From Rhizobium sp. BG4 (GTDB lineage Bacteria; Pseudomonadota; Alphaproteobacteria; Rhizobiales; Rhizobiaceae): a DNA stretch of 64,000 bases. The position numbers and the translations under genes were made by a program. Numbering within the stretch: position 1 is the first letter of the stretch; every line of letters begins with the position of its first letter. Positions 8,607-18,829 of this stretch are shown here, in pieces. Location of the stretch: contig NZ_CP044125.1 of the NCBI RefSeq assembly GCF_016864575.1, forward strand, positions 3,020,001 through 3,084,000, read 5' to 3'. The notes beneath the pieces were generated by a model, which was not told the origin of the DNA, did not search any database, and worked only from the letters and a program-made list of their open reading frames with translations.

Positions 8607-9829
8607 CGTCCATAGTTATCATCGGCGCAGGAGAATGCGGTGGTCGCGCGGCCCTGAGCCTCCGTGACCGAGGGTTCGAGGGTGAGATCACGCTGATCGG
8701 CGAGGAGGAGCATCCTCCCTACGAACGTCCGCCCTTGTCAAAGGACGGGATTGTCGCCGGTTCCGACCCGCGCTTCGTCGCCACCGCGGCAGACTATGCC
8801 GAAAAGCGGATCGAGCTTAGGCTCGGGGTTCACGCAACCCGCCTCGACCGCGCAAGCCGAGTGGTGGAATTGGCCGACGCCAGCCGTGTGCCGTTTACGA
8901 AGCTTCTTCTGGCGACCGGCGCGCGTGCCCGCAGCCTCGCCGTCGATCAGCTGGACAACCCGCGCGTTCTCTCGCTGCGGACGCATGGCGACGCACGTCG
9001 TATCCGCGAGCATCTGAGATCGAACAGCCGTCTTGCGATCCTTGGGGGCGGCTTCATCGGCCTGGAACTCGCGGCGAGCGCCCGACGTCTTGGAGCTTCC
9101 GTTGTCCTGCTCGAAGGACTGCCGCGAATCCTTTCTCGAGGCGTTCCTTTCGCGGTCGCCGAAGCGATCGCGGCCCGGCATGCCGCCGAGGGCGTCGAGA
9201 TCATCTGCAACGCACGCATGGAGACGCTGAGCGGCTCGGACAACGACGTGAAATTGGTTCTTTCGGACGGCCGCTTGATCGAAGCCGATATTCTAGTCGT
9301 CGGCATCGGGTCTATTCCCAACGTCGAACTTGCCGCCGACGCTGGCCTCGCCGTCGAGAACGGCGTCGCGGTCGACCGTCATCTGCAGACGAGTGATCCG
9401 AACATCTGGGCGGCCGGAGACTGCTGCTCGTTCCCGCTCGTTCATCACGCGGACCGCCGCGTTCGGCTTGAATCCTGGCGCAGCGCTCAGGAGCACGCCG
9501 CGATCGCCGCCGCCAATCTTCTCGGTGGAAGCGAAAGCGTCTCGGCCGTGCCGTGGTTCTGGTCCGATCAGTACGACATGACGCTACAGGTCGCGGGGCT
9601 CTCGACCGGCGCCGCACGGTCCGTTCGGCGAGATCTCGGCGCGGACGCTTTCATCGTCTTCGAGATGGCGGAGGACGGCCGCCTTCTCTCGGCCAGCGGC
9701 ATCGGCCCCGGTAACGCCGTTGCACGCGACATCCGCCTCGCCGAAATGCTCATTGCTTCAGGCAGGGGGTTCGACGAGGCCGCTCTCGCTTCGCCCGACA
9801 TCCGTCTCAAGGCGCTGCTCGCCGCCTGA
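8603..9829 (+). CDS. mocF: MocF-like FAD-dependent ferredoxin reductase
   Basis: This 408-residue NAD(P)H:ferredoxin reductase has an N-terminal FAD motif IVIIGAGECGGRAA, the ERPPLSK motif common to oxygenase-coupled ferredoxin reductases, an NAD motif AILGGGFIGLELA (about 150-162) and FAD-binding IWAAGDCCSFP (about 270-280). The C-terminal reductase domain contains SWRSAQEHAAIAAANLLG. It likely donates electrons to the Rieske ferredoxin at 5260. Its start overlaps the HTH gene stop. Family is clear; MocF naming rests on context. Confidence 0.82.
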   Translation: MTSIVIIGAGECGGRAALSLRDRGFEGEITLIGEEEHPPYERPPLSKDGIVAGSDPRFVATAADYAEKRIELRLGVHATRLDRASRVVELADASRVPFTKLLLATGARARSLAVDQLDNPRVLSLRTHGDARRIREHLRSNSRLAILGGGFIGLELAASARRLGASVVLLEGLPRILSRGVPFAVAEAIAARHAAEGVEIICNARMETLSGSDNDVKLVLSDGRLIEADILVVGIGSIPNVELAADAGLAVENGVAVDRHLQTSDPNIWAAGDCCSFPLVHHADRRVRLESWRSAQEHAAIAAANLLGGSESVSAVPWFWSDQYDMTLQVAGLSTGAARSVRRDLGADAFIVFEMAEDGRLLSASGIGPGNAVARDIRLAEMLIASGRGFDEAALASPDIRLKALLAA

Positions 9830-9896
9830 CCTTCGAATCCTAGGCGGTCTCGAAGACCGCTCGATGCTTCCTTATCCCCTTCATGAGATCCAGAAG

Positions 9897-10781
9897 ATGA
9901 AAAGTCACGTCCTGACCGTTTCCTGTCAATCGTCCCGCGGCATCGTCGCCGCCATCACCGGTTACCTTGCCGAAAAGGGCTGCTACATCTCCGACTCGTC
10001 GCAGTTCGACGACCAGGAGACTGGCCTGTTCTTCATGCGTCTGACCTTCCTTTCGCAGGAGAACGTGTCGGAGGAGGAGATCAGGTCCGGTTTCGCATCC
10101 GTCGCGAAGACCTTCCAGATGACGTACCGGTTCAACGACAGCGACGAACGGATGAAGGTGCTGCTGATGGTCTCGCGCTTCGGTCATTGTCTGAACGACC
10201 TGCTCTACCGCTGGAAGATCGGCGCGCTGCCGATCGACATCGTCGGCGTCGTCTCGAACCACTTCGACTACCAGAAGGTCATCGTCAACCACGACATTCC
10301 GTTCCACCATGTCAGGGTGACCAAGGAGAACAAACCAGAGGCGGAAGCGCGGCTAATGGAGATCGTGACATCGTCAGGAGCCGAGCTGATCGTTCTCGCG
10401 CGTTACATGCAAGTGCTGTCCGACGCTGTGTGCAAGAAGATGTCAGGTAAAATCATCAATATCCACCACTCCTTCTTACCGAGCTTCAAAGGTGCGAATC
10501 CTTATAAGCAGGCCTTTGAGCGCGGCGTGAAATTGATCGGCGCCACGGCGCATTATGTCACCGCCGACCTCGACGAAGGACCGATAATCGAGCAGGACGT
10601 GGCCCGCATCACCCATGCGCAGTCCGCAGACGACTATGTATCCATCGGTCGAGATGTCGAGAGCCAGGTGCTGGCCCGCGCGGTGCACGCTCACATCCAT
10701 CACCGCGTGTTCATGAATGGCAACAAGACCATCGTTTTCCCGCCTAGTCCCGGGTCATATAAGTCCGAGCGGATGGGGTGA
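9897..10781 (+). CDS. purU: Formyltetrahydrofolate deformylase
   Basis: This 294-residue PurU has an N-terminal ACT domain ([19 protein letters not shown]) and a C-terminal formyltransferase-fold hydrolase with [20 protein letters not shown] and [15 protein letters not shown], which hold the catalytic Asn/His/Asp. It splits 10-formyl-tetrahydrofolate into formate and free folate. It lies 67 bases after the ferredoxin reductase and 4 bases before folD. An accessory purU-folD pair beside an oxygenase is what is expected where demethylation releases formaldehyde that is captured by tetrahydrofolate. Confidence 0.93.
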   Translation: MKSHVLTVSCQSSRGIVAAITGYLAEKGCYISDSSQFDDQETGLFFMRLTFLSQENVSEEEIRSGFASVAKTFQMTYRFNDSDERMKVLLMVSRFGHCLNDLLYRWKIGALPIDIVGVVSNHFDYQKVIVNHDIPFHHVRVTKENKPEAEARLMEIVTSSGAELIVLARYMQVLSDAVCKKMSGKIINIHHSFLPSFKGANPYKQAFERGVKLIGATAHYVTADLDEGPIIEQDVARITHAQSADDYVSIGRDVESQVLARAVHAHIHHRVFMNGNKTIVFPPSPGSYKSERMG

Positions 10782-10785
10782 CGCA

Positions 10786-11688
10786 ATGAGCGCGGACATC
10801 CTCGATGGGAAACAGATCGCTGCGTCAGTGATCGACGTTGTCAAACTTGATACGGCGAGGTTGATAGAAGAGGCGGGCGTAACGCCTGGTCTCGCTGTGG
10901 TCATCGTCGGTGAAGATCCGGCGAGCCATGCCTACGTGGCAGCAAAAGGCCGCATGGCCACGGAGTGTGGTTTCGTTTCTGTGCAGCATACTCTGAGCAA
11001 GGCCGCTACCCAGGACGAGCTTGCTGCACTGGTCGCGAAACTGAACGATGACGACGCTATCCACGGCATCCTCGTACAACTGCCGCTCCCTGGACATCTG
11101 CAACCTGATCTTATCATTCAGTCGATCAAGCCCGAAAAAGACGTCGACGGTCTGCATGTTATGAATGCAGGGAAGGTGGCGACGGGCGACCTCCATGGCG
11201 CGCTCGTCTCCTGTACACCCGCGGGTGCCATGGTACTTGTGCGCCGCATACATGGCGACGATCTTTCCGGATTGACCGCCGTCGTGGTCGGACGATCGAA
11301 CCTTTTCGGCAAGCCTATGTCTGCGCTGTTGCTGGCTGCCAACGCGACCGTAACGATGGCGCATTCGCGCACCAGCAATCTCCCTGCCGTCTGTCAGGGA
11401 GCAGACATACTCGTAGTCGCTGTCGGACGAGCAGAGATGGTGAAGGCAGACTGGGTCAAACGAGGTGCCACAGTCATCGACGTTGGTATCAACCGCGTAG
11501 ATGCGTCAGAAAAAGGTACGGGTAAAACATGCCTCGTTGGCGACGTTGCCTTTGCTCAGGTCGCCGCAGTCGCTGGTGCGATCACACCGGTTCCGGGCGG
11601 GGTGGGGCCGATGACCATTGCTATGCTGATGAGGAATACGCTGCATGCGGCCCGCCGCAAATGCGGAGCCGACATTGCCAAGATTTGA
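10786..11688 (+). CDS. folD: Bifunctional methylene-THF dehydrogenase/cyclohydrolase
   Basis: This 300-residue FolD has the catalytic Y50-x3-K54 ([14 protein letters not shown]), VQLPLPGH, the folate-site segment [13 protein letters not shown], the NADP motif [13 protein letters not shown] and the C-terminal [15 protein letters not shown]. It oxidises 5,10-methylene-THF to 10-formyl-THF, the substrate of the preceding PurU. Together they complete a formaldehyde-to-formate folate branch. It is the last gene of the co-directional run; the next gene is on the other strand. It is probably an extra copy besides a housekeeping folD, which is not visible here. Confidence 0.93.
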   Translation: MSADILDGKQIAASVIDVVKLDTARLIEEAGVTPGLAVVIVGEDPASHAYVAAKGRMATECGFVSVQHTLSKAATQDELAALVAKLNDDDAIHGILVQLPLPGHLQPDLIIQSIKPEKDVDGLHVMNAGKVATGDLHGALVSCTPAGAMVLVRRIHGDDLSGLTAVVVGRSNLFGKPMSALLLAANATVTMAHSRTSNLPAVCQGADILVVAVGRAEMVKADWVKRGATVIDVGINRVDASEKGTGKTCLVGDVAFAQVAAVAGAITPVPGGVGPMTIAMLMRNTLHAARRKCGADIAKI

Positions 11689-11890
11689 TCGCTGGATACC
11701 AGGTTCAGCATTCGCTGGTTTTCGGTTTTTGGGGTAGCCGGATCCCTGTGAAACTTGGTGCGCGAGATCTTTGCGTTACCAGCGAAGGCGGCTATCGAAA
11801 CGCATTTCCCGCCTTTGGCTGTCACTCGAAGACCAAAGGTGCTTCCGGAACTTATGCGCATCGCTGATAACGAGAGCGTTGGAGCCAACG
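11689..11890. other. Convergent spacer, folD/flavodoxin
   Basis: About 200 bases between two genes that converge. I see no convincing coding frame and no strong hairpin with a T-run, so transcription end sites are not evident. Confidence 0.3.
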
Positions 11891-12436
11891 CTAAGCTGCC
11901 AACCAACTTCTCACGCCATCAAGGGTGCGACGTTCCTGGTCTGCCTCCATCGAGAAGGGCACCTTGATATCAGCCTCGGTCGCCAAGGAAGTCAGCACTC
12001 CCAGGCTGTTTCCGATCCCGAAGCCCCCGTGCGTTACAAACGGGTAAACAGTCTTCCCGGAGAGGTTGGTGCTACGAAGGAATGATTTGACGACTGGCGG
12101 CATCGTCATTCCCCAGATCGGAAATCCAAGATAGATCGCATTGAAGAGCGAGAGGTCGGGGACAGAAGTCTTCAATGGAGGCAGATAACCTCCCGAAGTT
12201 TCACGAGATGCTTGCGCGACCGTGGTCTGATAGTCCTCGGGATAGGGCGTGGCGGCTTCGATCTCGTAGATCGCAGCGTTCCGTTCCCTCTTGATCTGGT
12301 TTGCGATGACCCGGGTGTTGCCAGTCCTCGAAAAATAGGCAATCAGGATATCGGATTGTTGAGCGCGTGCGTTCGGTGCGAGAACTCCCACGGCAGCGAC
12401 AATCGGCATTGCCTGGAGAAAACGGCGCCTCTGCAT
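11891..12436 (-). CDS. Exported flavodoxin-like protein (Tat-type signal)
   Basis: This 181-residue protein opens with MQRRRFLQAMPIVAAVGVLA and ends its signal at NARA, a twin-arginine-like leader. It then has the flavodoxin phosphate loop ILIAYFSRTGNTRVIA (about 31-46), the middle motif AIYLGFPIWGMTMPPVVKSFL and the C-terminal FVTHGGFGIGNS. Exported flavodoxins of this type occur near short-chain and aldo-keto reductases in stress clusters. ATG 12436 is preceded by AAGGAGG, which decides the start over a longer in-frame extension. It is probably co-transcribed with the CMD-cupin gene 19 bases upstream. Confidence 0.75.
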   Translation of the reverse strand: MQRRRFLQAMPIVAAVGVLAPNARAQQSDILIAYFSRTGNTRVIANQIKRERNAAIYEIEAATPYPEDYQTTVAQASRETSGGYLPPLKTSVPDLSLFNAIYLGFPIWGMTMPPVVKSFLRSTNLSGKTVYPFVTHGGFGIGNSLGVLTSLATEADIKVPFSMEADQERRTLDGVRSWLAA

Positions 12437-12455
12437 CTCGGCCTCCTTAGAAGTC

Positions 12456-13652
12456 TCAGTCGACGACCGCAACTGAAGCGTAGTCCCTGTCAGATACCTT
12501 CTCCAACCATGTAACCGAGCTTCCATCCAACGCCTCGGCGACGGCGAAGTGGCTCATGGCTTCGTTGCGCGATGCCCCATGCCAATGGCGCACATGGGCT
12601 GGGATCCAGACGACGTCGCCTGCACTGACTTGCTGCTTGGGACCGCCCTCCATCTGAACCAGCCCGCTGCCAGAAATTATGAATAGGGTCTGGCCCAAGG
12701 GATGGGTATGCCAAGCTGTACGCGCTCCCGGCGCGAACGAAACGGTCGCACCGCCAACTCTCGCGGGTTCGCCACCGCGGAAAAATCCCGATGTTTCGAC
12801 GTTGCCCGTGAAGTATTGCTCCGGCGCATCGGCACGCCCTTCTCCAGCTCGCACGACGTTGATTTCGGCGAATGCTGTCGGGCCAGTGACTGCGGCAACG
12901 CGACCCTCAAGGACCTTCTTCAAAACCGGGACGGCGGACATTGCCCGCGGCCATCCTGCATAGAACGCAACCTGCGTGATGACTTCGGCAGCCTCGGACC
13001 GTGAGAGACCATTGTCCATTGCGCGATTGGCGTGGAAGGGAAGCTGCTCGGGCTGGCCCAGCGCGACAAGTGCGGCAATAGTCACCATACTGCGGTCGCG
13101 AGGAGCTAGATCTGGACGCTGCCAAAGACCGCCAAACAGAACGCGATTGGTGAGCTCGGCCAGTGCGGCTGCGGTTGGCGCGACATTGCTATCCACTATC
13201 GCCTTCCTTGAGGCTTCGGTCGCTGCCTCCAGCTCAATGCGGTCGCCATTGCTGCTTGAGAGCGGGCCAACACCGCGCTCGTCGAACACCTTCTTTGCTT
13301 CATTGACCGCCGACATTGCATTCGGCCAACCAGAATAGAAAGCCAGTTGCGTGATCAGTTCGCCGACCTCCTCCGGGCTCACCCCGTTGTCGAGTGCACG
13401 CCCGACGTGACTTGCAGTCTGGGCGATTTTTCCCGTCGAGACGAGAACCGCAATTGTTACGAGGCTGCGATCACGTGGAGAGAGTTCTGCACGGTCCCAG
13501 ACTTCACCGAAAAGTACTTCGTCAGTGAACTGACCTAGACCCGGCGCAGTTTCGTAGACGGCTTGCGGGGCAACGCGTTTGAAGTGTTCAGCGCCTTCAG
13601 AGCCTGTTGCTGCGAGGGTAGTCATTGCGATGGAAGCAGCAACTTTTTTCAT
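12456..13652 (-). CDS. Double carboxymuconolactone decarboxylase-like domains fused to a cupin
   Basis: This 398-residue protein starts with a signal-like segment (MKKVAASIAMTTLAATGSEGA). Two alkylhydroperoxidase/CMD-like repeats follow: LSPRDRSLVTIAVLVSTGK with HVGRALDNGVSPEEV, and LAPRDRSMVTIAALVALGQ with HANRAMDNGLSRSEA, each ending with FYSGWPNAMSA or FYAGWPRAMSA. The last third is a cupin_2 domain with AWHTHPLGQTLFIISG and VRHWHGA metal-type histidines. The two CMD repeats are clearly an internal duplication. Neither repeat shows the CxxC pair of AhpD, so a peroxidase role is doubtful. Substrate unknown. Confidence 0.8.
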   Translation of the reverse strand: MKKVAASIAMTTLAATGSEGAEHFKRVAPQAVYETAPGLGQFTDEVLFGEVWDRAELSPRDRSLVTIAVLVSTGKIAQTASHVGRALDNGVSPEEVGELITQLAFYSGWPNAMSAVNEAKKVFDERGVGPLSSSNGDRIELEAATEASRKAIVDSNVAPTAAALAELTNRVLFGGLWQRPDLAPRDRSMVTIAALVALGQPEQLPFHANRAMDNGLSRSEAAEVITQVAFYAGWPRAMSAVPVLKKVLEGRVAAVTGPTAFAEINVVRAGEGRADAPEQYFTGNVETSGFFRGGEPARVGGATVSFAPGARTAWHTHPLGQTLFIISGSGLVQMEGGPKQQVSAGDVVWIPAHVRHWHGASRNEAMSHFAVAEALDGSSVTWLEKVSDRDYASVAVVD

Positions 13653-13709
13653 GAAGCAAATTCCTTGAGCTAGAATAGGGAGAACCGAGGCAGCCGGAGC
13701 GGCGCGTCG

Positions 13710-14729
13710 TCACTGCACCCGCAGCAGCGTCTTGATTGCGCGACGTTCATCCATCGCGCGGTAGCCTTCCGCGACATCCGCAAGCGGGATTTCCAAGTCG
13801 AAAACCCGGCCGGGATTGATTTCGCGGCTAAGAACAAGATCCATCAGATAGGGGAGGTAGCGTCGTACAGGGGCTGGGCCGCCAAGCAAGCTTTTCTGCT
13901 GAAAGAACAGGTTCTGACCGTCGAAGGTGACACCATGCGGAACCCCGACGAAGCCTATCTTTCCTCCAGGGCGTGCGCAGTTGATCGCCTGGGACATGGA
14001 CTCGTCCAGTCCCACGCATTCCAGCACTGAATCCGCGCCGACGCCGTTGGTCATCTCCCTGATGCGGCCGACGCCAGCTTCACCTCGTTCTGAGACGATG
14101 TCAGTTGCGCCGAACTCAAGGGCGAGCTCCTGCCGTGCCTTATGGCGGCTCATGGCGATGATGCGTCCAGCCCCCATTCGCTTTGCGGCGAGCACCCCCA
14201 TCAGTCCGACAGCGCCGTCCCCCACCACGACTGCAGTGTACCCTTCCTGAACCCCAGCGGCATCAGCGGCATACCATCCGGTACCGAGAACATCTGACAC
14301 GGCAAGCAGCGACGGGATCAGGTCGTCCGAAGGTATCCCGGCCGTCGGGACCAAAGATCCGTCGGCAAGCGGGACGCGTGCGTAGGGGGCCTGCGCGCCG
14401 ACCATGAACTCACGCTGCTCGCAAGACGACTGAAAGCCGAAGCGGCAATGGGGGCAGGTGTTGTCCGAAAGGCAGAAAGAGCCGACAACGAACTGGCCAG
14501 GCTTTACCGTTCTGACGTCACTGCCGACTTCGACCACGATGCCGCAATACTCGTGACCCATTGCCTTGGGCTCGCTGGTATCGTTCGCGCCTCGAAATGG
14601 CCAAAGATCGGATCCGCAGATGCAACTGGCCGACAGCTTGATAATAGCGTCAGTCGGTTTGAGGATCTTCGGATCGGCAACCTGTTCGCATCGTACATCG
14701 CCGGGAGCATGTAGAACCGTACCTAACAA
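13710..14729 (-). CDS. Zinc-dependent alcohol dehydrogenase (MDR family)
   Basis: This 339-residue medium-chain dehydrogenase has the catalytic zinc motif GHEYCGIVVEVGSDV (about 59-73) and CICGSDLWPF with the zinc Cys. Its structural-zinc loop CPHCRFGFQSSC shows three rather than four Cys. The NAD(P) motif VVVGDGAVGLMGVLAA is near 170. The start is TTG 14729, preceded at good distance by AAGGA; no in-frame ATG exists nearby. It is divergent from an aldo-keto reductase across about 330 bases, and all five surrounding enzymes are redox proteins, suggesting a carbonyl or quinone stress cluster. Confidence 0.85.
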   Translation of the reverse strand: MLGTVLHAPGDVRCEQVADPKILKPTDAIIKLSASCICGSDLWPFRGANDTSEPKAMGHEYCGIVVEVGSDVRTVKPGQFVVGSFCLSDNTCPHCRFGFQSSCEQREFMVGAQAPYARVPLADGSLVPTAGIPSDDLIPSLLAVSDVLGTGWYAADAAGVQEGYTAVVVGDGAVGLMGVLAAKRMGAGRIIAMSRHKARQELALEFGATDIVSERGEAGVGRIREMTNGVGADSVLECVGLDESMSQAINCARPGGKIGFVGVPHGVTFDGQNLFFQQKSLLGGPAPVRRYLPYLMDLVLSREINPGRVFDLEIPLADVAEGYRAMDERRAIKTLLRVQ

Positions 14730-15060
14730 TTTGCATTCCTTTCGAAATATAGATGCTCAGGCGCAGGCACTCTTTGCGGGCGACTTTGATAGAGGCGTCC
14801 ACAGCGTAATTGGACGTGAAGCGGGTCCGTTGGTGCCAGCCGTTTGAAGCAAGATATCGCCGATCGATTGATCTGATTAGGCGGTGTGCGTTGCATGCGC
14901 TTATGCTTGCTGTTCATGAATGGGGTGCGGCGTCGTGATCGCGCAGGGCACCCATTTCATCCATGAAATCAATTCATGACTGCATGCCGATTCAACGGGC
15001 TAATCCCATGATGGTCATCGGCTTAGGATTCCCCTTACCGAAACGACAGGGTGATCCTAA
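14730..15060. promoter_or_regulatory. Divergent promoter region with repeated TTCATG palindromes
   Basis: No gene here. It contains TTCATGAA (14913-14920), the palindrome ATTTCAT-CC-ATGAAAT (14954-14969) and another TTCATGA (about 14973). GGGGTGC and GCACCC flank the first two as a longer broken inverted repeat. TTAGGAT (15023-15029) and ATCCTAA (15054-15060) pair just before the aldo-keto reductase ATG, with its ribosome site AGGGTGA in the loop. These are candidate sites for the LysR regulator at 17375; the assignment is inference. Confidence 0.45.
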
Positions 15061-16047
<987 letters not shown>

Positions 16048-16086
16048 ACAGGCGCCTCGCAGCGCCTTCCTCCTTTGAGACCATTC

Positions 16087-17313
16087 ATGCCACAAGAACT
16101 AGCTTCGACCGCATATGGTGAGGCTCCTGTAGATCCGCACGCGAAGCCCCATAGGCTCCGCGTGCTTGCGGTCCTCAGTGCACTCATGGGCTTCGCATCC
16201 ATCTCCACTGACCTGTATCTTCCTGCCATGCCAACCATGGCCTATGATCTGGGTGCGGACGCAGGAGACATGGAGCTGACTGTATCCGGATTCCTCATCG
16301 GTTTCAGCCTCGGCCAGCTACTCTGGGGGCCGCTTGGCGACCGATACGGTCGTAGACTCCCGATAGCGGTTGGTCTCGTCCTCTTCGTTATTGGCTCGAC
16401 CGGATGTGCCATATCCGGGAACGCAAACGAGATGATCACATGGCGCGTCGTTCAGGCGGTAGGCGCCTGTTCAGGTGTCGTCCTTTCTCGGGCGATGGTA
16501 CGCGACCTGTATGAAGGAAGCCGTGCCGCACAGATGCTTTCTACACTGATCACGGTGATGGCTACAGCGCCGCTGCTTGGCCCGATCGTCGGTGGTCAGG
16601 TGCTTGCCGTCGCCGGATGGAGGATGATCTTCTGGTTGCTCGTCGCGGTCGGTTTGATCACGCTTGCCGCACTCTTCACAATTCCCGAAACGCTTTCCGC
16701 CCAACGCCGCAGTGAAGCATCGCTCAGAAGCTCGTTCCGCGGATATCTTCAACTCATCACTGAGAGGCGACTGTTAGGCTTTGCGGTGGCGGGAGGCTTC
16801 TTTTACGCCGGGATCTACGCGTATATTGCGGGAACGCCATTTGCGTTCATCGAATACTACCATGTTCCATCGCAGTTGTACGGCGTGTTGTTCGCGCTCG
16901 GCATCGTAGGAATCATGCTGACCAACGTCGCAAATGCAAGGCTCGTGGGCAGGCTCGGAAGCCGCCGACTTCTTCGCTTTGGTACCGCCGGAGCGGCGCT
17001 TTCCGGGCTTGCGCTGCTCGCGACCGGAACCACGAACTGGGGTGGGCTCGCAGGACTGGCGTTTCCGCTCTTCGTGTATGTCTCCTGTTCGGGGCTCATT
17101 GTCGCCAATTCAATCGGCGGTGCTTTGCAGGACTTCCCGGAACGGGCAGGAGCCGTATCCGCCTTGATCGGAGCGCTGCACTACGGCTGCGGAATACTTG
17201 GATCGGCTGCCGTAGGCGCACTTGTCGATGGTAGCCCTACGGCGCTCGCTCTCGTTGTCGCCATTTCAGGAATAGGAAGCTTCCTTTGTCTCTTCCTGGT
17301 TCCAAGAGGTTGA
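16087..17313 (+). CDS. Bcr/CflA-type MFS drug efflux transporter
   Basis: This protein of about 408 residues has 12 hydrophobic segments. The first loop signature STDLYLPAMPTMAYDLGA and GQLLWGPLGDRYGRRLPIAVG (MFS motif A) are typical of the Bcr/CflA subfamily, and motif C-like VVQAVGACSGVVLSRAMVRD follows. ATG 16087 was preferred to a TTG four codons upstream. It likely exports a toxic compound whose redox handling involves the neighbouring reductases. Substrate unknown. Confidence 0.85.
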   Translation: MPQELASTAYGEAPVDPHAKPHRLRVLAVLSALMGFASISTDLYLPAMPTMAYDLGADAGDMELTVSGFLIGFSLGQLLWGPLGDRYGRRLPIAVGLVLFVIGSTGCAISGNANEMITWRVVQAVGACSGVVLSRAMVRDLYEGSRAAQMLSTLITVMATAPLLGPIVGGQVLAVAGWRMIFWLLVAVGLITLAALFTIPETLSAQRRSEASLRSSFRGYLQLITERRLLGFAVAGGFFYAGIYAYIAGTPFAFIEYYHVPSQLYGVLFALGIVGIMLTNVANARLVGRLGSRRLLRFGTAGAALSGLALLATGTTNWGGLAGLAFPLFVYVSCSGLIVANSIGGALQDFPERAGAVSALIGALHYGCGILGSAAVGALVDGSPTALALVVAISGIGSFLCLFLVPRG

Positions 17314-17374
17314 CCAGTTGCACAGCCTGCTGCAACTTCATAAGTCGATGCTAACTCATGTCGACGGAGCATGA

Positions 17375-18268
17375 ATGAGACGAGAAGAGCTAGTCGACCT
17401 GAATGCGTTCATGACCGTGGCGGAAGAGCAGAACTTCACGCGGGCAGCGGCAAGGCTTGGAACATCCCAGTCATCGCTGAGTCACACGGTCCGGCGGCTC
17501 GAGACCCGGCTGGGGGTTCGTCTATTGACCCGGACGACGCGCAATGTGGCGCCTACTGAGGCCGGAGAGCGTTTGCTCTCCACTCTTAGACCAGCGCTCG
17601 ACAGCATTGGCTCCCAACTCGCCGCACTCGGGGAGTTGCGAGACCGCCCCGCTGGAAGCATTCGCATCACAACCTCGGAGCATGCCGCGACCACAGTGCT
17701 GTGGCCCGCACTTAGGCGACTACTTCCCGAATACCCTGACATCCACGTGGAGCTGGCGCTAGATTCCAGTTTCACTGACATCGTATCGGAGCGGTTCGAT
17801 GCTGGCGTACGCCTTGGCGAGGCTCTCGCGAAGGAGATGGTTGCCGTCCGAATTGGACCTGAGCTGCGCATGGCCATTATTGGTTCGCCCGATTATTTTT
17901 CGAATAACCCGATCCCGCGGACGCCTCAGGATCTGAACTCCCATCGCTGCATCAATCTGCGGATGCTAAGTGGCGGTGGCTTATATGCCTGGGAGCTGGA
18001 GAAAGCTCAACGCGAACTGCGGGTGCGGGTTGAGGGCCAACTCGCCTTTAGCAACACAAACATGATCGTCAGGGCAGCGGAGGATGGTTTCGGGCTCGGT
18101 TTTGTGATGGAGGACCAGGTGGCGTCGCAAATCGCCAGCGGGCGCCTCGTGCGGGTGCTCGAAGATTGGTGTCCTTCATTCCCGGGATATCACCTCTACT
18201 ACCCCAGCCGAAGGCAGCCATCGGCCGCCTTTTCGGTGCTCGTAGATGCACTGCGGCACCGGGGCTAG
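17375..18268 (+). CDS. LysR-family transcriptional regulator
   Basis: This 297-residue LTTR has the N-terminal winged HTH FMTVAEEQNFTRAAARLGTSQSSLSHTVRRLE and an effector domain beginning RPAGSIRITTSEHAA, the CrgA/AaeR-like branch that often controls reductases and efflux. It ends the redox/efflux gene run and most likely regulates the divergent promoter at 14730-15060, although it is not adjacent to it. Confidence 0.88.
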   Translation: MRREELVDLNAFMTVAEEQNFTRAAARLGTSQSSLSHTVRRLETRLGVRLLTRTTRNVAPTEAGERLLSTLRPALDSIGSQLAALGELRDRPAGSIRITTSEHAATTVLWPALRRLLPEYPDIHVELALDSSFTDIVSERFDAGVRLGEALAKEMVAVRIGPELRMAIIGSPDYFSNNPIPRTPQDLNSHRCINLRMLSGGGLYAWELEKAQRELRVRVEGQLAFSNTNMIVRAAEDGFGLGFVMEDQVASQIASGRLVRVLEDWCPSFPGYHLYYPSRRQPSAAFSVLVDALRHRG

Positions 18269-18502
18269 AGCGTAGGCGAACATGCGTGAACAGGATCACG
18301 GTTTGAGATCCGGCACGCGACCGAAGATGATGGCGCCAGATTGCGCGCTCTTGCGAGTACTAGGGTTGTTGCGACTCGTTTTGGTCGCTACCTTCGCTCA
18401 AGTCCAACGGCCTCGGCCGAGTCGAGGCAATGAGGTCTCGCAGCGTTTGGGCATGCTCATCGAAACCGCACCTCAAAGTGCCCTTACAGGGATCGAGAAC
18501 CC

Positions 18503-18712
18503 ATGCTTGCAGAAAAGAAGACAGTCGAGAACACGGACCAGGTTGAAGCCGCGCTTGCTTGGCATGACGGCGACGCTCGGGCGACCATTGAGACCTTGTT
18601 GGCGGACTGCGGTCACTTGCGCGAACAACTCGAGATCGCGCGCTCGTTTCTGAGCAAGGGCATCACGAGAGGGTGGTCGCCGGAGATCGACAGGAAGGCT
18701 CCTGCGGCCTGA
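18503..18712 (+). CDS. Small conserved-looking hypothetical protein
   Basis: This 69-residue soluble protein starts MLAEKKTVENTDQVEAALAW, continues DGDARATIETLLADCGHLREQLEIA and ends with TRGWSPEIDRK. The pattern is of small rhizobial helical proteins, and codon use looks coding rather than accidental. A weak ribosome site (AGGGATCGAG) precedes ATG. Function unknown. It is isolated, with about 230 uninformative bases before it. Confidence 0.5.
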   Translation: MLAEKKTVENTDQVEAALAWHDGDARATIETLLADCGHLREQLEIARSFLSKGITRGWSPEIDRKAPAA

Positions 18713-18829
18713 TCCCAGTCGAAGAAAGACCTCGCAGCGGGGGACGCCACGAGGTCTCCAGGTAGGATCGTCCCGGCTATCTCAGGTCCGGAACAGTGGC
18801 GATGATACCTGGCGTGAGCAGCAGCGTCT

